A stretch of DNA of 64,000 nucleotides, taken from Mactromeris polynyma. Lineage: Eukaryota; Mollusca; Bivalvia; Venerida; Mactridae. The notes below the pieces were generated by a model. The model searched no databases. It was not told the origin of the DNA and saw only the letters and a program-made list of their open reading frames with translations. The translations under genes were made by a program, and so were the position numbers. Shown piece by piece: positions 1 through 11,600 of this stretch (positions within the stretch are counted from its first letter, which is position 1; each line of letters opens with the position of its first letter). The DNA lies in NCBI GenBank assembly GCA_032209605.1, contig JASFXZ010000045.1, positions 124,001-188,000 on the forward strand, given 5' to 3'.

Positions 1-740
1 ATCTAACTTAATGCCTCCAATTGAAACTTCCGATCCAGAGAAAGATGGACATTAAAGTAGAATACACTTGCTTTATGAAGGAAGTTTTGTTTTGGAAAAT
101 ATACTCAACACTTATCGAGATGCATAAATTTGATGCACACTATTTGTGCATATCAAAGTTTGAAGACAAAAAATATGTCCTGAATAAGTTTCCATTTAAA
201 TAAATCTCGTTATTCATACTGTTTCTGTTACCTTTAAAGGCAAATAGTATATATATATGAGAACATCATAGGTAAATGCCTACATACATATGTCAACAAC
301 TCTACAACCCTGCATTGTCACATTTCTTACATATTTCAGAAAACCACAAATACACGAGTACGATACAGATATTTTCTATCCTGACCATAGGAAACATGTA
401 CCAGACTCATGTTTAGCAGTAGTTCTATGAAACTTTTAATGAAAGTCATAATTAAGCGTTTTAGAGTTCGTCTACAAATTAAAGGCAAAAATATGTCATT
501 TTCTCAAACTCATTATTAAGTAAATTTAGACAAAAATAAGACTGTCAACCTTTAATGTATGTGTTATAATTTTAGGACGTTTGGCATTAATTGGTATGTA
601 TAATAATACAATAAACGAGGGAACATTAGATGATAGGAATTTGGTTTGTTGAGATCATTTTATACTGGTTATATTTAACATACCTCATACGATGTACTAT
701 TGAACTGTTCATTATCATGAATCAGATTGTAACTATAATA
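1..740. other. No gene seen
   Basis: AT-rich sequence with only short chance reading frames. I see no splice-bounded coding segment, RNA gene or repeat that I can name. Confidence 0.5.
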
Positions 741-924
741 TTATATAATGACTGTCACATTTCTCAACATGTATTTATACGTTACTGGTTGTGTATATTG
801 TAGCAAGCTTGTTGAAAACATTAAAGATGCTTTGACAATAAATTGCGTATACATTGTATTGATACATGAATTATTTCCTATTATGTCGTCTGCATTATCA
901 TCGATAGTCATCGCAATTACATGT

Positions 925-2641
925 AATATAATGACATCAGATATTGTATTTACGTTCACTATAATATCATCAGATATTGCCCTCATGATCAATATAATGA
1001 CATCAGATATTGCGACCATATTCAATATAATATCATCAGATATTGCGACCATATTCAATATTATATCATCAGATATTGCGACCATGTTCAATATAATGAC
1101 ATCAGATATTGCGACCATGTTCAATATAATGACATCAGATATTGCCCTCATGTTCAATATAATGACATCAGATATTGCCCTCATGTTCAATATAATGACA
1201 TCAGATATTGCGACCATGTTCAATATAATGACATCAGATATTGCCCTCATGTTCAATATAATGACATCAGATATTGCCCTCATGTTCAATATAATGACAT
1301 CAGATATTGCCCTCATGTTCAATATAATGACATCAGATATTGCGACCATGTTCAATATAATGACATCAGATATTGCCCTCATGTTCAATATAATGACATC
1401 AGATATTGCGACCATGTTCAATATAATGACATCAGATATTGCGACCATATTCAATATAATGACATCAGATATTGCGACCATGTTCAATATAATGACATCA
1501 GATATTGCCCTCATGTTCAATATAATGACATCAGATATTGCGACCATATTCAATATAATGACATCAGATATTGCGACCATATTCAATATAATGACATCAG
1601 ATATTGCAACCATGTTCAATATAATGACATCAGATATTGCAACCATGTTCAATATAATGACATCAGATATTGCAACCATGTTCAATATAATGACATCAGA
1701 TATTGCGACCATATTCAATATAATGACATCAGATATTGCAATCACGTCCAATATAATGACATCAGATATTGCAATCACGTTCAGTTTAATGACATCAGAT
1801 ATTGCAATCATGTCCAATATAATGACATCAGATATTGTAATGACGTTCAGTTTAATGACATCAGATATTGCAATCACGTCCAATATAATGACATCAGATA
1901 TTGCAATCAAGTCCAATATAATGACATCAGATATTGCAATCACGTCCAATATAATGACATCAGATATTGCAATCACGTCCAATATAATGACATCAGATAT
2001 TGCAATCACGTCCAATATAATGACATCAGATATTGCAATCACGTCCAATATAATGACATCAGATATTGCAATCACGTCCAATATAATGACATCAGATATT
2101 GCAATCACGTCCAATATAATGACATCAGATATTGTAATGACGTTCAGTTTAATGACATCAGATATTGCAATCACGTCCAATATAATGACATCATATATTG
2201 CAATCACGTCCAATATAATGACATCCGATATTGCAATCATGTCCAATATAATGACATCAGATATTGCAATCAGGTCAAATATAATGACATCAGATATTGC
2301 AATTACGTCCAATATAGTGATATCAGATATTGTAATGACGTTCAGTTTAATGACATCAGATATTGCAATCATGTCCAATATAATGACATCAGATATTGCA
2401 ATCAGGTCCAATATAATGACATCAGATATTGCAATCACGTCCAATATAATGACATCAGATATTGCAATCATGTCCAATATAATGACGTCAGATATTGCAA
2501 TCATGTCCAATATAATGACATCAGATATTGCAATCATGTCCAATATAATGACATCAGATATTGCAATCAGGTCCAATATAGTGACATCAGATATTGTAAT
2601 GACGTTCAGTTTAATGACATCAGCCATTGCAATCATGTTCA
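925..2641. repeat. 33 bp minisatellite, 52 units, open on both strands
   Basis: The unit begins AATATAATGACATCAGATATTG followed by about 11 variable bases. The spacing from 925 to 2641 is exactly 52 x 33, so there is no net indel over 1.7 kb. Early units carry GCGACCATG or GCCCTCATG tails; later units carry GCAATCACG-type tails, with an occasional AGTTTA variant. Because the unit length is a multiple of three and the consensus has no stop in one frame of each strand, a 633-codon frame is open on both strands (748-2649 plus, 741-2642 minus). I treat it as non-coding, since the open frames follow from the unit itself and resemble no protein I know. Confidence 0.95.
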
Positions 2642-2647
2642 ATCACT

Positions 2648-3095
2648 GAGACAAGCAGTTACCGCCATCTCGTACAATGGACTGACACAAGCAGTTACTG
2701 CCATCTTGTACAATGGACTGACACAAGCAGTTACTGCCATCTTGTACAATGGACTGACACAAGCAGTTACTGTCACCTTGTACAATGGACTGACACAAGC
2801 AGTTACTGCCATCTCGTACAATGGACTGACACAAGCAGTTACTGCCATCTTGTACAATGGACTAACACAAGCAGTTACTGCCATCTTGTACAATGGACTG
2901 ACACAAGCAGTTACTGTCACCTTGTACAATGGACTGACACAAGCAGTTACTGCCATCTCGTACAAAGGACTGACACAAGCAGTTACTGCCATCTTGTACA
3001 ATGGACTGACACAAGCAGTTACTGCCATCTTGTACAATGGACTGACACAAGCAGTTACTGCCATATTGTACAATGGACTGACACAAGCAGTTGTC
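2648..3095. repeat. 36 bp minisatellite, about 12 units
   Basis: Directly abuts the 33 bp array but has an unrelated unit, built around ACTGACACAAGCAGTTACTG followed by CCATCTTGTACAATGG. Variants are CCATCTCG and TCACCTTG. Again the length is a multiple of three, so frames stay open on both strands without implying a protein. Confidence 0.95.
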
Positions 3096-3219
3096 ACGAT
3101 TATGTTAAATGTAAGGACACAGTAATTAACATTCTTACTATCATTGAGAAGACTTAAATCAAACATCAAGCAAGATACAACGAAGAAACCGACTCAAACA
3201 ACGGCAGCGATATTTTCAG

Positions 3220-3640
3220 ACGATGACGATTGTAACTAAGGCTAATCGAAGACAATTTTCTTTTTCTTTATCGATAATATTAACTGCACATAGCCAGAAT
3301 TCGTTATGCTAATGATGTTAACTGGGCTACGAAAAGATTTTTATGAGGATGATGTTATCTGAACAATCAAAACAATAACTCTATAATAAAAAAATGAAAA
3401 TATTAGGGATGATGTCAACTGGACAAATACAACAATACGTTATGATGATGATGATGATGATGTAATACAGAACTAAATGTCGATGATGTTCATGATGACG
3501 TTGATAATGATGTCAAATGGACAATGACAACACTGTTTTTATGATGACTAAATAATTACTTCTTAATAACGATGATGTCGACTGAACAGCATCAGCAGCA
3601 ACAATGTCATGATGACGATGATGATGATGGTTATGACATT
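3220..3640. repeat. Degenerate GATGATGT-rich repeat
   Basis: Loose repetition of GATGATGTCAACTGGACAA-like phrases mixed with pure ATG trinucleotide runs, for example near 3439-3461 and 3617-3630. It looks like a decayed minisatellite with a (GAT)n microsatellite inside. Confidence 0.7.
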
Positions 3641-4585
3641 CTGAGAATTGATTATTTCACATTTTCCAAGACACGATTTCATCTCATATTAGGATACACC
3701 CACTAGAGTTCTCGTAGTTTTCCCTTAAAAAAAGATATAAAACTTCCGTATAGATAATGATAAAGTTCGTTTATGATGGTATGCATACTCGTACATCCAT
3801 GCAGATATAAATGTATATGTATACATTTGCACCGTTGGGTATGATCTTAAACTTCCGGGTTGGCTAATGCGTATTATATTAAACTTTCCGACTGTATACA
3901 CACACACAGCGAAACAAGTTTTAAACTCAAGTAATAGATAATTTACATTTGTGTGATACAAATGGATATAAACTCGTAAAAGGTAAGACATTTAAATTTG
4001 TTGAACTTTTACGCTGATTTAATACAATTTAGTATACATTAATGTTTTATTAAATAAATACGGCCGAGATGTATGAGATATACTCGTAATTATCAAAATC
4101 ATAGCAAAATATCGTGTAATGGGCGTGAGTCAACTTAGGTATAACTTAGATTTACAAAAGTGTGTATCGTGTAACCGCCCTGTAAAATAGGTTAAGTGAT
4201 TGTACAAAATGAAATAATTCTATTGAAATAGACGGGTATGTCGAAAGTTTTTACACTGGTCAAGTTCGAACAATCAGTCGTTTCGACACCTATATCGCTA
4301 TTTGTATCCATTATGTTGTATCAAATTTCGGTGAATTTACTTTCTTCTTTAAAGTGGTATACAAAAAGTAGTCAAATGTTTTATGAATTTTACCTATAAC
4401 GTGTAGTTTAAAGGGTAGACAATAATAAAACCATCCATTAAAGAAACTTTTGTGGAAAACAAAACAAAAAGAAAGCCTATAGAGAAACGATAATTTTCTG
4501 TAAGGGGATGAATTGTAAACTCACATATGTACAAAGTAGAGAATTCTTTAAAAAAGTAAGGAACAGTGCGTATTTTTCATGAGGT
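3641..4585. other. No gene seen
   Basis: AT-rich unique-looking sequence. Only short frames are present and no feature can be supported. Confidence 0.5.
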
Positions 4586-5985
4586 ACCTGTGTCACCCAA
4601 TTGAGGCACCTGTATCACCCAGTTGATGTACCTGTATCACCCAGGTGAGGCACATGTATCACCCAGTTGATGTACCTGTATCACCCAGGTGAGGCACATG
4701 TATCACCCAGTTGATGTACCTGTTTCACCCAGGTGAGGCACATGTATCACCCAGTTGATGTACCTGTATCACCCAGGTGAGGCACATGTATCACCCAGTT
4801 GATGTACCTGTTTCACACAGGTGAGGCACATGTATCACCCAGTTGATGTACCTGTTTCACCCTGGTGAGGCACATGTATCACCCAGTTGATGTACCTGTA
4901 TCACCCAGGTGAGGCACATGTATCACCCAGTTGATGTACCTGTTTCACCCAGGTGAGGCACATGTATCACCCAGTTGATGTACCTGTATCACCCAGGTGA
5001 GGCACATGTTTCACCCAGTTGATGTACCTGTATCACCCAGGTGAGGCACATGTATCAACCAGTTGATGTACCTGTATCACCAAGTTGAGACACATGTATC
5101 ACCAAGTTGAGCTATCTGTATCACACAGTTTAGGTACTTATATCACCAACTTGAGGCACATGTGTCACCCAGTTGATGTACCTGTATCACCCAGGTGAGG
5201 CACATGTATCACCCAGTTGATGTACCTGTATCACCCAGGTGAGGCACATGTATCAACCAGTTGATGTACCTGTATCACCAAGTTGAGACACATGTATCAC
5301 CAAGTTGAGCTATCTGTATCACACAGTTTAGGTACTTATATCACCAACTTGAGGCACATGTGTCACCCAGTTGATGTACCTGTATCACCCAGGTGAGGCA
5401 CATGTATCATCCAGTTGATGTACCTGTATCACCCAGGTGAGGCACATGTATCATCCAGTTGATGTACCTGTATCACCCAGGTGAGGCACATGTGTCATCC
5501 AGTTGATGTACCTGTATCACCCGGGTTAGGCACATGTATCATCAAGTTGATGTACCTGTATCACCCAGTTGAGGCACATGTATCACCCAGTTGAGGCACA
5601 TGTATCACCCAGTTGAGGCACCTGTATCACCAAGTTGAGACACGTGTATCACCAAGTTGAGCTATCTGTATCACACAGTTTAGGTACTTATATCACCAAC
5701 TTGAGGCACATGTATCACCCAGTTGATGTACCTGTGTCACCCAGTTGAGGCACCTGTATTACCCAGTTGAGGCACCTGTATTACCCAGTTGAGACACCTG
5801 TATTACCCAGTTGAGGTACCTGCATCACCTAGTTGAGATACCTGTATCACCCAGTTGATGTACCTGTATTACCCAGTTGAGGCACATGTATCATCCAGTT
5901 GAGGTACATGTATCACCCAGTTTAGGGTACCAGTATAACCCAGTTGGGGCACATGCATCACCCAGTTGAGGTATATGTATTGCCC
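4586..5985. repeat. 22/44 bp minisatellite with higher-order structure
   Basis: Units of 22 bp, TGTATCACCCAGTTGATGTA and TGTATCACCCAGGTGAGGCA types, alternate to give a 44 bp dimer. A longer block with CAACCAGTTG, CAAGTTGAGACAC, GAGCTATCTG and CACAGTTTAGG variants recurs about 198 bp apart (near 5053 and 5250, again near 5622). About 60 basic units. The right end decays into TATTACCCAGTTGAGG forms that lead into the next array. Confidence 0.93.
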
Positions 5986-6690
5986 AATCGAGATACGTGT
6001 ATTGCCTATTTGAGATACCTACATGACCCAGTTGAAATACGTGTATTGCCCATTTGAGGTACCTGCATGAGTTAATGCGTTTGTATTGCCCGGTTAAGTT
6101 CCGTGTATTGCCCAGTTGAGGTACCTGCGTGAGTTAATGCGTTTGTATTGCCCGGTTAGGTTACTTGTATTGCCCAGTTGAGGTACCTGCGTTAGTTAAT
6201 GCGTCTGTACTGCCTGGTTAGGTTCCGTGTATTGCCCAGTTGAGGTACCTGCATTAGTTAATGCGTCTGTACTGCCTGGTTAGGTTCCGTGTATTGCCCA
6301 GTTGAGGTACCTGCGTTAGTTAATGCGTCTGTACTGCCTGGTTAGGTTCCGTGTATTGGCCAGTTGAGGTACCTGCATTAGTTAATGCGTCTGTACTGCC
6401 TGGTTAGGTTCCGTGTATTGCCCAGTTGAGGTACCTGCGTTAGTTAATGCGTCTGTACTGCCTGGTTAGGTTCCGTGTATTGGCCAGTTGAGGTACCTGC
6501 ATTAGTTAATGCGTCTGTACTGCCTGGTTAGGTTCCGTGTATTGGCCAGTTGAGGTACCTGCGTTAGTTAATGCGTCTGTACTGCCTGGTTAGGTTCCGT
6601 GTATTGCCCAGTTGAGGTACCTGCGTTAGTTAATGCGTCTGTACTGCCTGATTAGGTTCCGTGTATTGGCCAGTTGAGGTACCTGCCTTT
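5986..6690. repeat. 62 bp minisatellite derived from the 22 bp array
   Basis: A unit of TTGCCCAGTTGAGGTACCTG, then a GTTAGTTAATGCGTCTGTAC segment, then TGCCTGGTTAGGTTCCGTGT recurs every 62 bp in about ten copies; one measured spacing is 6424 to 6486. Its CCAGTTGAGG core is shared with the preceding array, so it looks like a trimer of that family that re-amplified. Confidence 0.92.
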
Positions 6691-7918
6691 TTGTATATTG
6701 CTCATTGAAGGTACCTGTATTATTATTAAACTCTCATTTCATCAACACATTATTTTATGGAGCTGATCTTTTATTTTTTTATTTTGTTTACCAGGAAACA
6801 AGTTTTACGATGCTTTTTCAGTTTCAACATTACATAAATTTCCATCAATTACAATTTATTCAATAAAAAGCACTGTTGATTTATATTGACTGGATATGTA
6901 AATTGTCATATTGCTAAATACGATCGAAGCACATTCGGTAGCTTGAGTGTTGACAATACAAAAAGGTGAGATAACTGAATCAAGGTTGTCAACATGGCAT
7001 AGCATGGTGTCTGATTTGATAGAATGATTAAATGAAGATAGTAGCGTGTTTTGAATGTAATCAAAATAATACCAGATAAATCGAGCTATGTAACTATACA
7101 GCAAAACATGCTTATAACGAATTTCTGGGGACCTGGAGAGTTACTTCGGTATATCCAAACATCGAAAGTTCGTTATAATTGTATGGATATAACAAATTTC
7201 GTTATAAAATACCATTACTGTTGACTTGTTTCTTGTTTACACCTGAACTAGATGTGTGTAGTGATACAGTAGTATGTCCTGCCCAGCTAACACAATCGAC
7301 AGTCAATCTGAAGGTTCAAGGATCGAATCTCGGTTGGGGGGTCTATTCTACATGACAATTTGTAACTATAATATTAAACTAGCCGTTGAAGCCCCGGAAA
7401 TTAAATCGTATACACCACGTATATTTAAAATCTAGAAATATAGGCGATGGTGGTCATGTTTCATTGGAGATGATCACAAAATTCCCCACATAATCAAACA
7501 CCCCAGTATATGTATTGAAGCATTAAATCAAATTGAAATAGTATGACCTTTTGTATGTAAAGTAATTCTCATATACTTAATCTTCCTCATTCATTACAAA
7601 GGAAAATTCATATCAGTATAATGTTAGGATACATATCACCCGTCTTGCGTGTACAGCTGAAATAATTACCTGTCGTGGTTGGTAGTTAAATAAAATTATC
7701 AACAATATGTGCATGTGATCATTTTTTGTGTTTAAGCCTTGGGTGTTGAGTTGTAGTTTCAAAAGTATGAATGACTTTATGCATGAAGAAACATATATGT
7801 GAAGTTTCATTACCCTGTCTATAATGAACACTGCATAAATCAAACACGTCCTTAGTAGTGTGGGAAGCTGTGATATCATCTTAACATTTTCATTTTTTCT
7901 TATAAATGATATGACATA
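6691..7918. other. No gene seen; possible tRNA-like SINE near 7262-7340
   Basis: Mostly featureless AT-rich DNA. At 7270-7335 the plus strand reads CAGCTAACACAATCG and later GGATCGAATCTCGG, a plausible A box and B box of a decayed tRNA-headed SINE. Around 7107-7205 are several TTCGTTATAA phrases in both orientations, probably an old inverted-repeat element. Confidence 0.4.
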
Positions 7919-8134
7919 TACAGTAAAACCTCACTTAAAGACCATCTCAATATTAAGACCACCTCAATATTAAGACCACCTCATTATTAAGACCACCTCA
8001 ATATTAAACCCACACATTTTAAGTTCATTTTCACTGTTTTGCTCTATTTTCAACTCCGATATTATGACCACCTCAATAGGAATACCAGTTTTCAAGAGTT
8101 CCAATGGTGGTCTTATTATTGAGGTTTTACTGTA
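7919..8134. mobile_element. MITE, family 1 (TACAGTAAAACCTCA ends)
   Basis: Perfect 15 bp terminal inverted repeats, TACAGTAAAACCTCA at 7919-7933 and its complement at 8120-8134. Several internal AAGACCACCTCAATATT phrases. No coding capacity. Other members occur at 8160, 10754, 13041, 18191 and 48692. Confidence 0.9.
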
Positions 8135-8159
8135 CATCATAACTACGTAGTTTAGAAAA

Positions 8160-8338
8160 TCCTACTTAAAGACCACCTTGAACTGAAGACCACCTGATTA
8201 ATACACTGTATGACCGTAATTTCTTGAATCATTTTTAAATTTTTTCTTTCATATTTTATCTCGAGTTTCACAAGACACGGCGCATCTAAGACCGACATTT
8301 TTCAGAAACAAAGGTGGTTTTATTACTGAGGTTTAACT
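8160..8338. mobile_element. Degraded family 1 MITE
   Basis: Begins CTACTTAAAGACCACCTTG and ends GGTTTTATTACTGAGGTTTAA, matching the ends of the family 1 MITE just upstream but lacking the outermost bases on the left. It sits immediately before the first recognisable WIP exon. Confidence 0.65.
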
Positions 8339-8363
8339 ATTTTTTCAACTCTAGGAGTGTGAG

Positions 8364-8684
8364 TAATGGCTACAGCAATGGCGTCACGACAACCACCACT
8401 TCCGGCGAGACAGAGATCAGAGCCGAATACAACACACGTTCCCTACAGCCAACCACAAAGATCAGACCATTTTCAGCAGAATGTTCCATACCATTCTAAT
8501 ACACAGAACGCTAGTACCAATGTAACACATGTTAAGTTAGGAATTGATGGGCCTCGGGGGATCGAGACCAGGAGAGAGCCACCTAGTGGAAGACGAATGT
8601 CAGAGCCTGCTGCACCGCCTTTACCACGAAGGAACCACGAACATGTTAATCAACCAATTAAGCAGAGATCTATTGAAACAAAAT
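8364..8684 (+). CDS. WIPF: WIP-like exon, basic proline-rich
   Basis: Encodes MATAMASRQPPLPARQRSEP and on to KQRSIETK. Donor T|GTAAGA at 8685. The downstream frame to 8842 is read-through into the intron. Phase 1 at both ends if the acceptor at 8362-8363 is used. Confidence 0.7.
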
Positions 8685-11600
8685 GTAAGAAACTCTTTGC
8701 TGTTATCAAACAATGTACTCGAAGGATCTGGTCCCTTTTTCACAAGAAATTGACCCTTATATATCACTCAAATTATTTTAAACTTACCACAAAAATTGTT
8801 TACTTAAAATTAATCCCTTCTCTATCAATTTTGTTGATTTAAAGCTCCAATTTTTATTGTATTTTAAAAAAATAGTTGATTGCTTTGTTACCATGGCAAC
8901 CATATAGTCTTATTGTGTAGTATGTCCCTAAGAAAAACTACCTGGTCATTTCATGATATAAACCCAATATTCAGTCGGATATACTTTCGTTGCCATGGTA
9001 ATATTTTATCATATTTTTTTGAAATACAAAATGTAATGGAATTTCTTAAATTTGAATAAAAAGTATATACATAGTAATATTTTCTTGTCATTTCGCAATG
9101 AGGTCATTTTTGGAAGTTCGTGAACCATGTCCTTTGGACGGCAAATCCCTATACAATTGTTGGATTTGCGCTCATACATCGGAGATTGGTCTGTGGCTCA
9201 CAGAACGCTTCAGAATTTGTATTCTTTTATGCTTCTTTTATGCGTGGCATCTTGCCCTAAGAGATTATTAGTTTATAGACCGAATAAAACACATGTTTAC
9301 GCTTATAAATTCAGCATTTATTCAGAGAAACACAGCTAGAGTATTTTCTGATCCCGTAGATGCCAGTAGACCTCCGCCAACACCGGAGAGGTTGCAGACG
9401 AGAACACTTCCAAGAACTCACACCACGTCAAGTCATGGTACGTATATATGTATTCGTATTGAATATCAGTCACTATGTACATTGTACTCTAGACGTTCTT
9501 CAAGTCCAAAAGGAGGATTCATATTAAAGCTACGTTACTTTTTGTTCTCTTCTCTAATGGTTATATATGTTTGTTTCAAACTAGCCGAATTGTATTTCAT
9601 TTCGAACACAAAGATACCATTAGTTTGATAATGACGCGTTTTAGAATAGAAATTATGAGATTTTAGAAACCCAAACGACCATACTTATATTCTGATTAAT
9701 CAGTGAGGATTTTCTCTATTTTTTCTAAATTATTGTTCTGATAAAGAACTGGGAATGACATTATGTGTCATTAAGCACACCGTGATCAAAAGACAATTTT
9801 CCACACTAGTCACATGTCAGAACACGTCACATTCATTGCCATACGTATTGAGTTCTTCGTTGATCGCAAATTGTCTCCGAAGACTTTTTGGTTTTAGAGG
9901 TCTTATTTCCAGAAAAATATGTCAAATTCAACGAAATAACATACGTTAGTCGGAAAGGATTTCAGTCCTTATCAAATATCTAAACAACTTTAACATACAT
10001 TAATTCCACGAAAAGGTATGCTGCTTTAAACTGATTACATACCGTTATACGAAGTAATTGCAACGTGAGTAATAGTGTACACACTGCAATAAACATGTCA
10101 GGAAATGAACGAAAAGTAGAGCAAAGGTCTTGTGGTTATGTATTCCATAATTCATCAACTTCCATTGCATATGACTTCGCCACGGACAATACATGTCTTA
10201 TGGTGTCAGAGACGATTGTGTCAGTGTTTCAAATGTTGTGCATGAATTTGAAGTCAATTTCAAATTATCGCAGATTCACTCGATTTGATAACATGATTGT
10301 ATTCGTCTAAAAAACGCGGAACCAAAATCACAAATCCGATTCGCTAAAAATGTACGCACTTCCGGCTATTGATTTTTTCGTACCGATAATCGGACGTGAT
10401 GATCGGTGATACGTTGACAACGCTGTTCTCTAGTATTTGTAAATTTCAGATAATGATGCCCCACCTCCTCTACCAGAAAGTCGTCCACCAAAGGGACCGC
10501 CAAAAGGTGTGATACATCAAAGTACAGGACCGCCAAATCCGGCGATACATCAAGGAAAGGGACCCCCAAAGCCTGCGATACATCAAAGTACAGGACCGCC
10601 ACATCCGGCGATACATCAAGGAAAGGGACCCACAAAGCCTGCGATACATCAAAGTACAGGACCACCAAATCCGGCGATACATCAAGGAAATAGACCGCCA
10701 AAGCCTGCGATACATCAAGGTAAGGGATCGCCAAAGCCTGCGATACATCAAGGTATAGTAAAACCTCAATTATAAAACCATCATTTGTTCTGAACACAGT
10801 CATACTTAGTTGAGGTGGTCCAGTAATCGACTTAAAATATGGAAGAAACATTAATGACGGTTCTATGGAAATATGTTATTACTTATTATTAATGAGGTTG
10901 TTTTAATTTCGAGTTGGTCTTTAAGGTTTTTCTGTACACCTTATGACTTTTCTGGACTAATTTCATTATAGTATTATATGCATATGTTGATATAATGCCT
11001 TCTCTTGATTACGGTACATCTTAGTGTCGTGTATTTAGTGCGTTTGTCGCGTATGTTTCATTGTACCAACCGTTTGCAATTTACTGTTTAAATGATTAAA
11101 TGTTGGAGTTTTAGCGACATAATGGTTAAGTGCGAGGTTCGCATCTCGTCAATCAAGTTATGCATCCAGTATGTATGCTGACAGTTCCAATGCTGCAAGA
11201 TCCCTGTGTGGTTTTGTTGTACAGTGCAGTGATGTCCCCAAATCGTGTGGTCCAAACAATTATTCGCTGACTTACTGGAAGACGACTGTCATGGGACAGA
11301 ATACTGTGTTAAAGCCATGTTGGTGCGTAATATACATGACACATACCGGTAATTTTAGAAGTAATATCAAAAGTGCTGCAGACGACAAAAGACAAAAACC
11401 TTGTTACAAATGTAAGCAATGGACTTTCACCAGGCCGGAAGTGAATTGACCGGGTCCGAAGATACTCTTTGACATTATACGGGAGGCGGTTCCAGTACAT
11501 TACTCTCTGGAATTAAGTATGTGATAACAGAGTTAGATCTTACAATTGGTGAATTTGCTTTCAGATTTTGAGAGCAGGTTCCGTTTTCATGGACCCAGTG

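Noticed and set aside
741..2642. 633-codon minus-strand frame antiparallel to the plus-strand frame
   Set aside because: It is the shadow of a 33 bp tandem repeat that happens to lack stops on both strands; no start context, no splice signals, no known protein.
2627..3169. 176-codon frames on both strands
   Set aside because: Explained by the 36 bp repeat unit, a multiple of three without stops.
8544..8753. Alternative frames overlapping the WIP exon
   Set aside because: The WIP frame continues in phase to four further exons; the overlapping frames do not.
11171..11449. 92-codon plus-strand frame in the WIP gene intron
   Set aside because: It lies between two exons that already splice in phase, and shows no conserved content.
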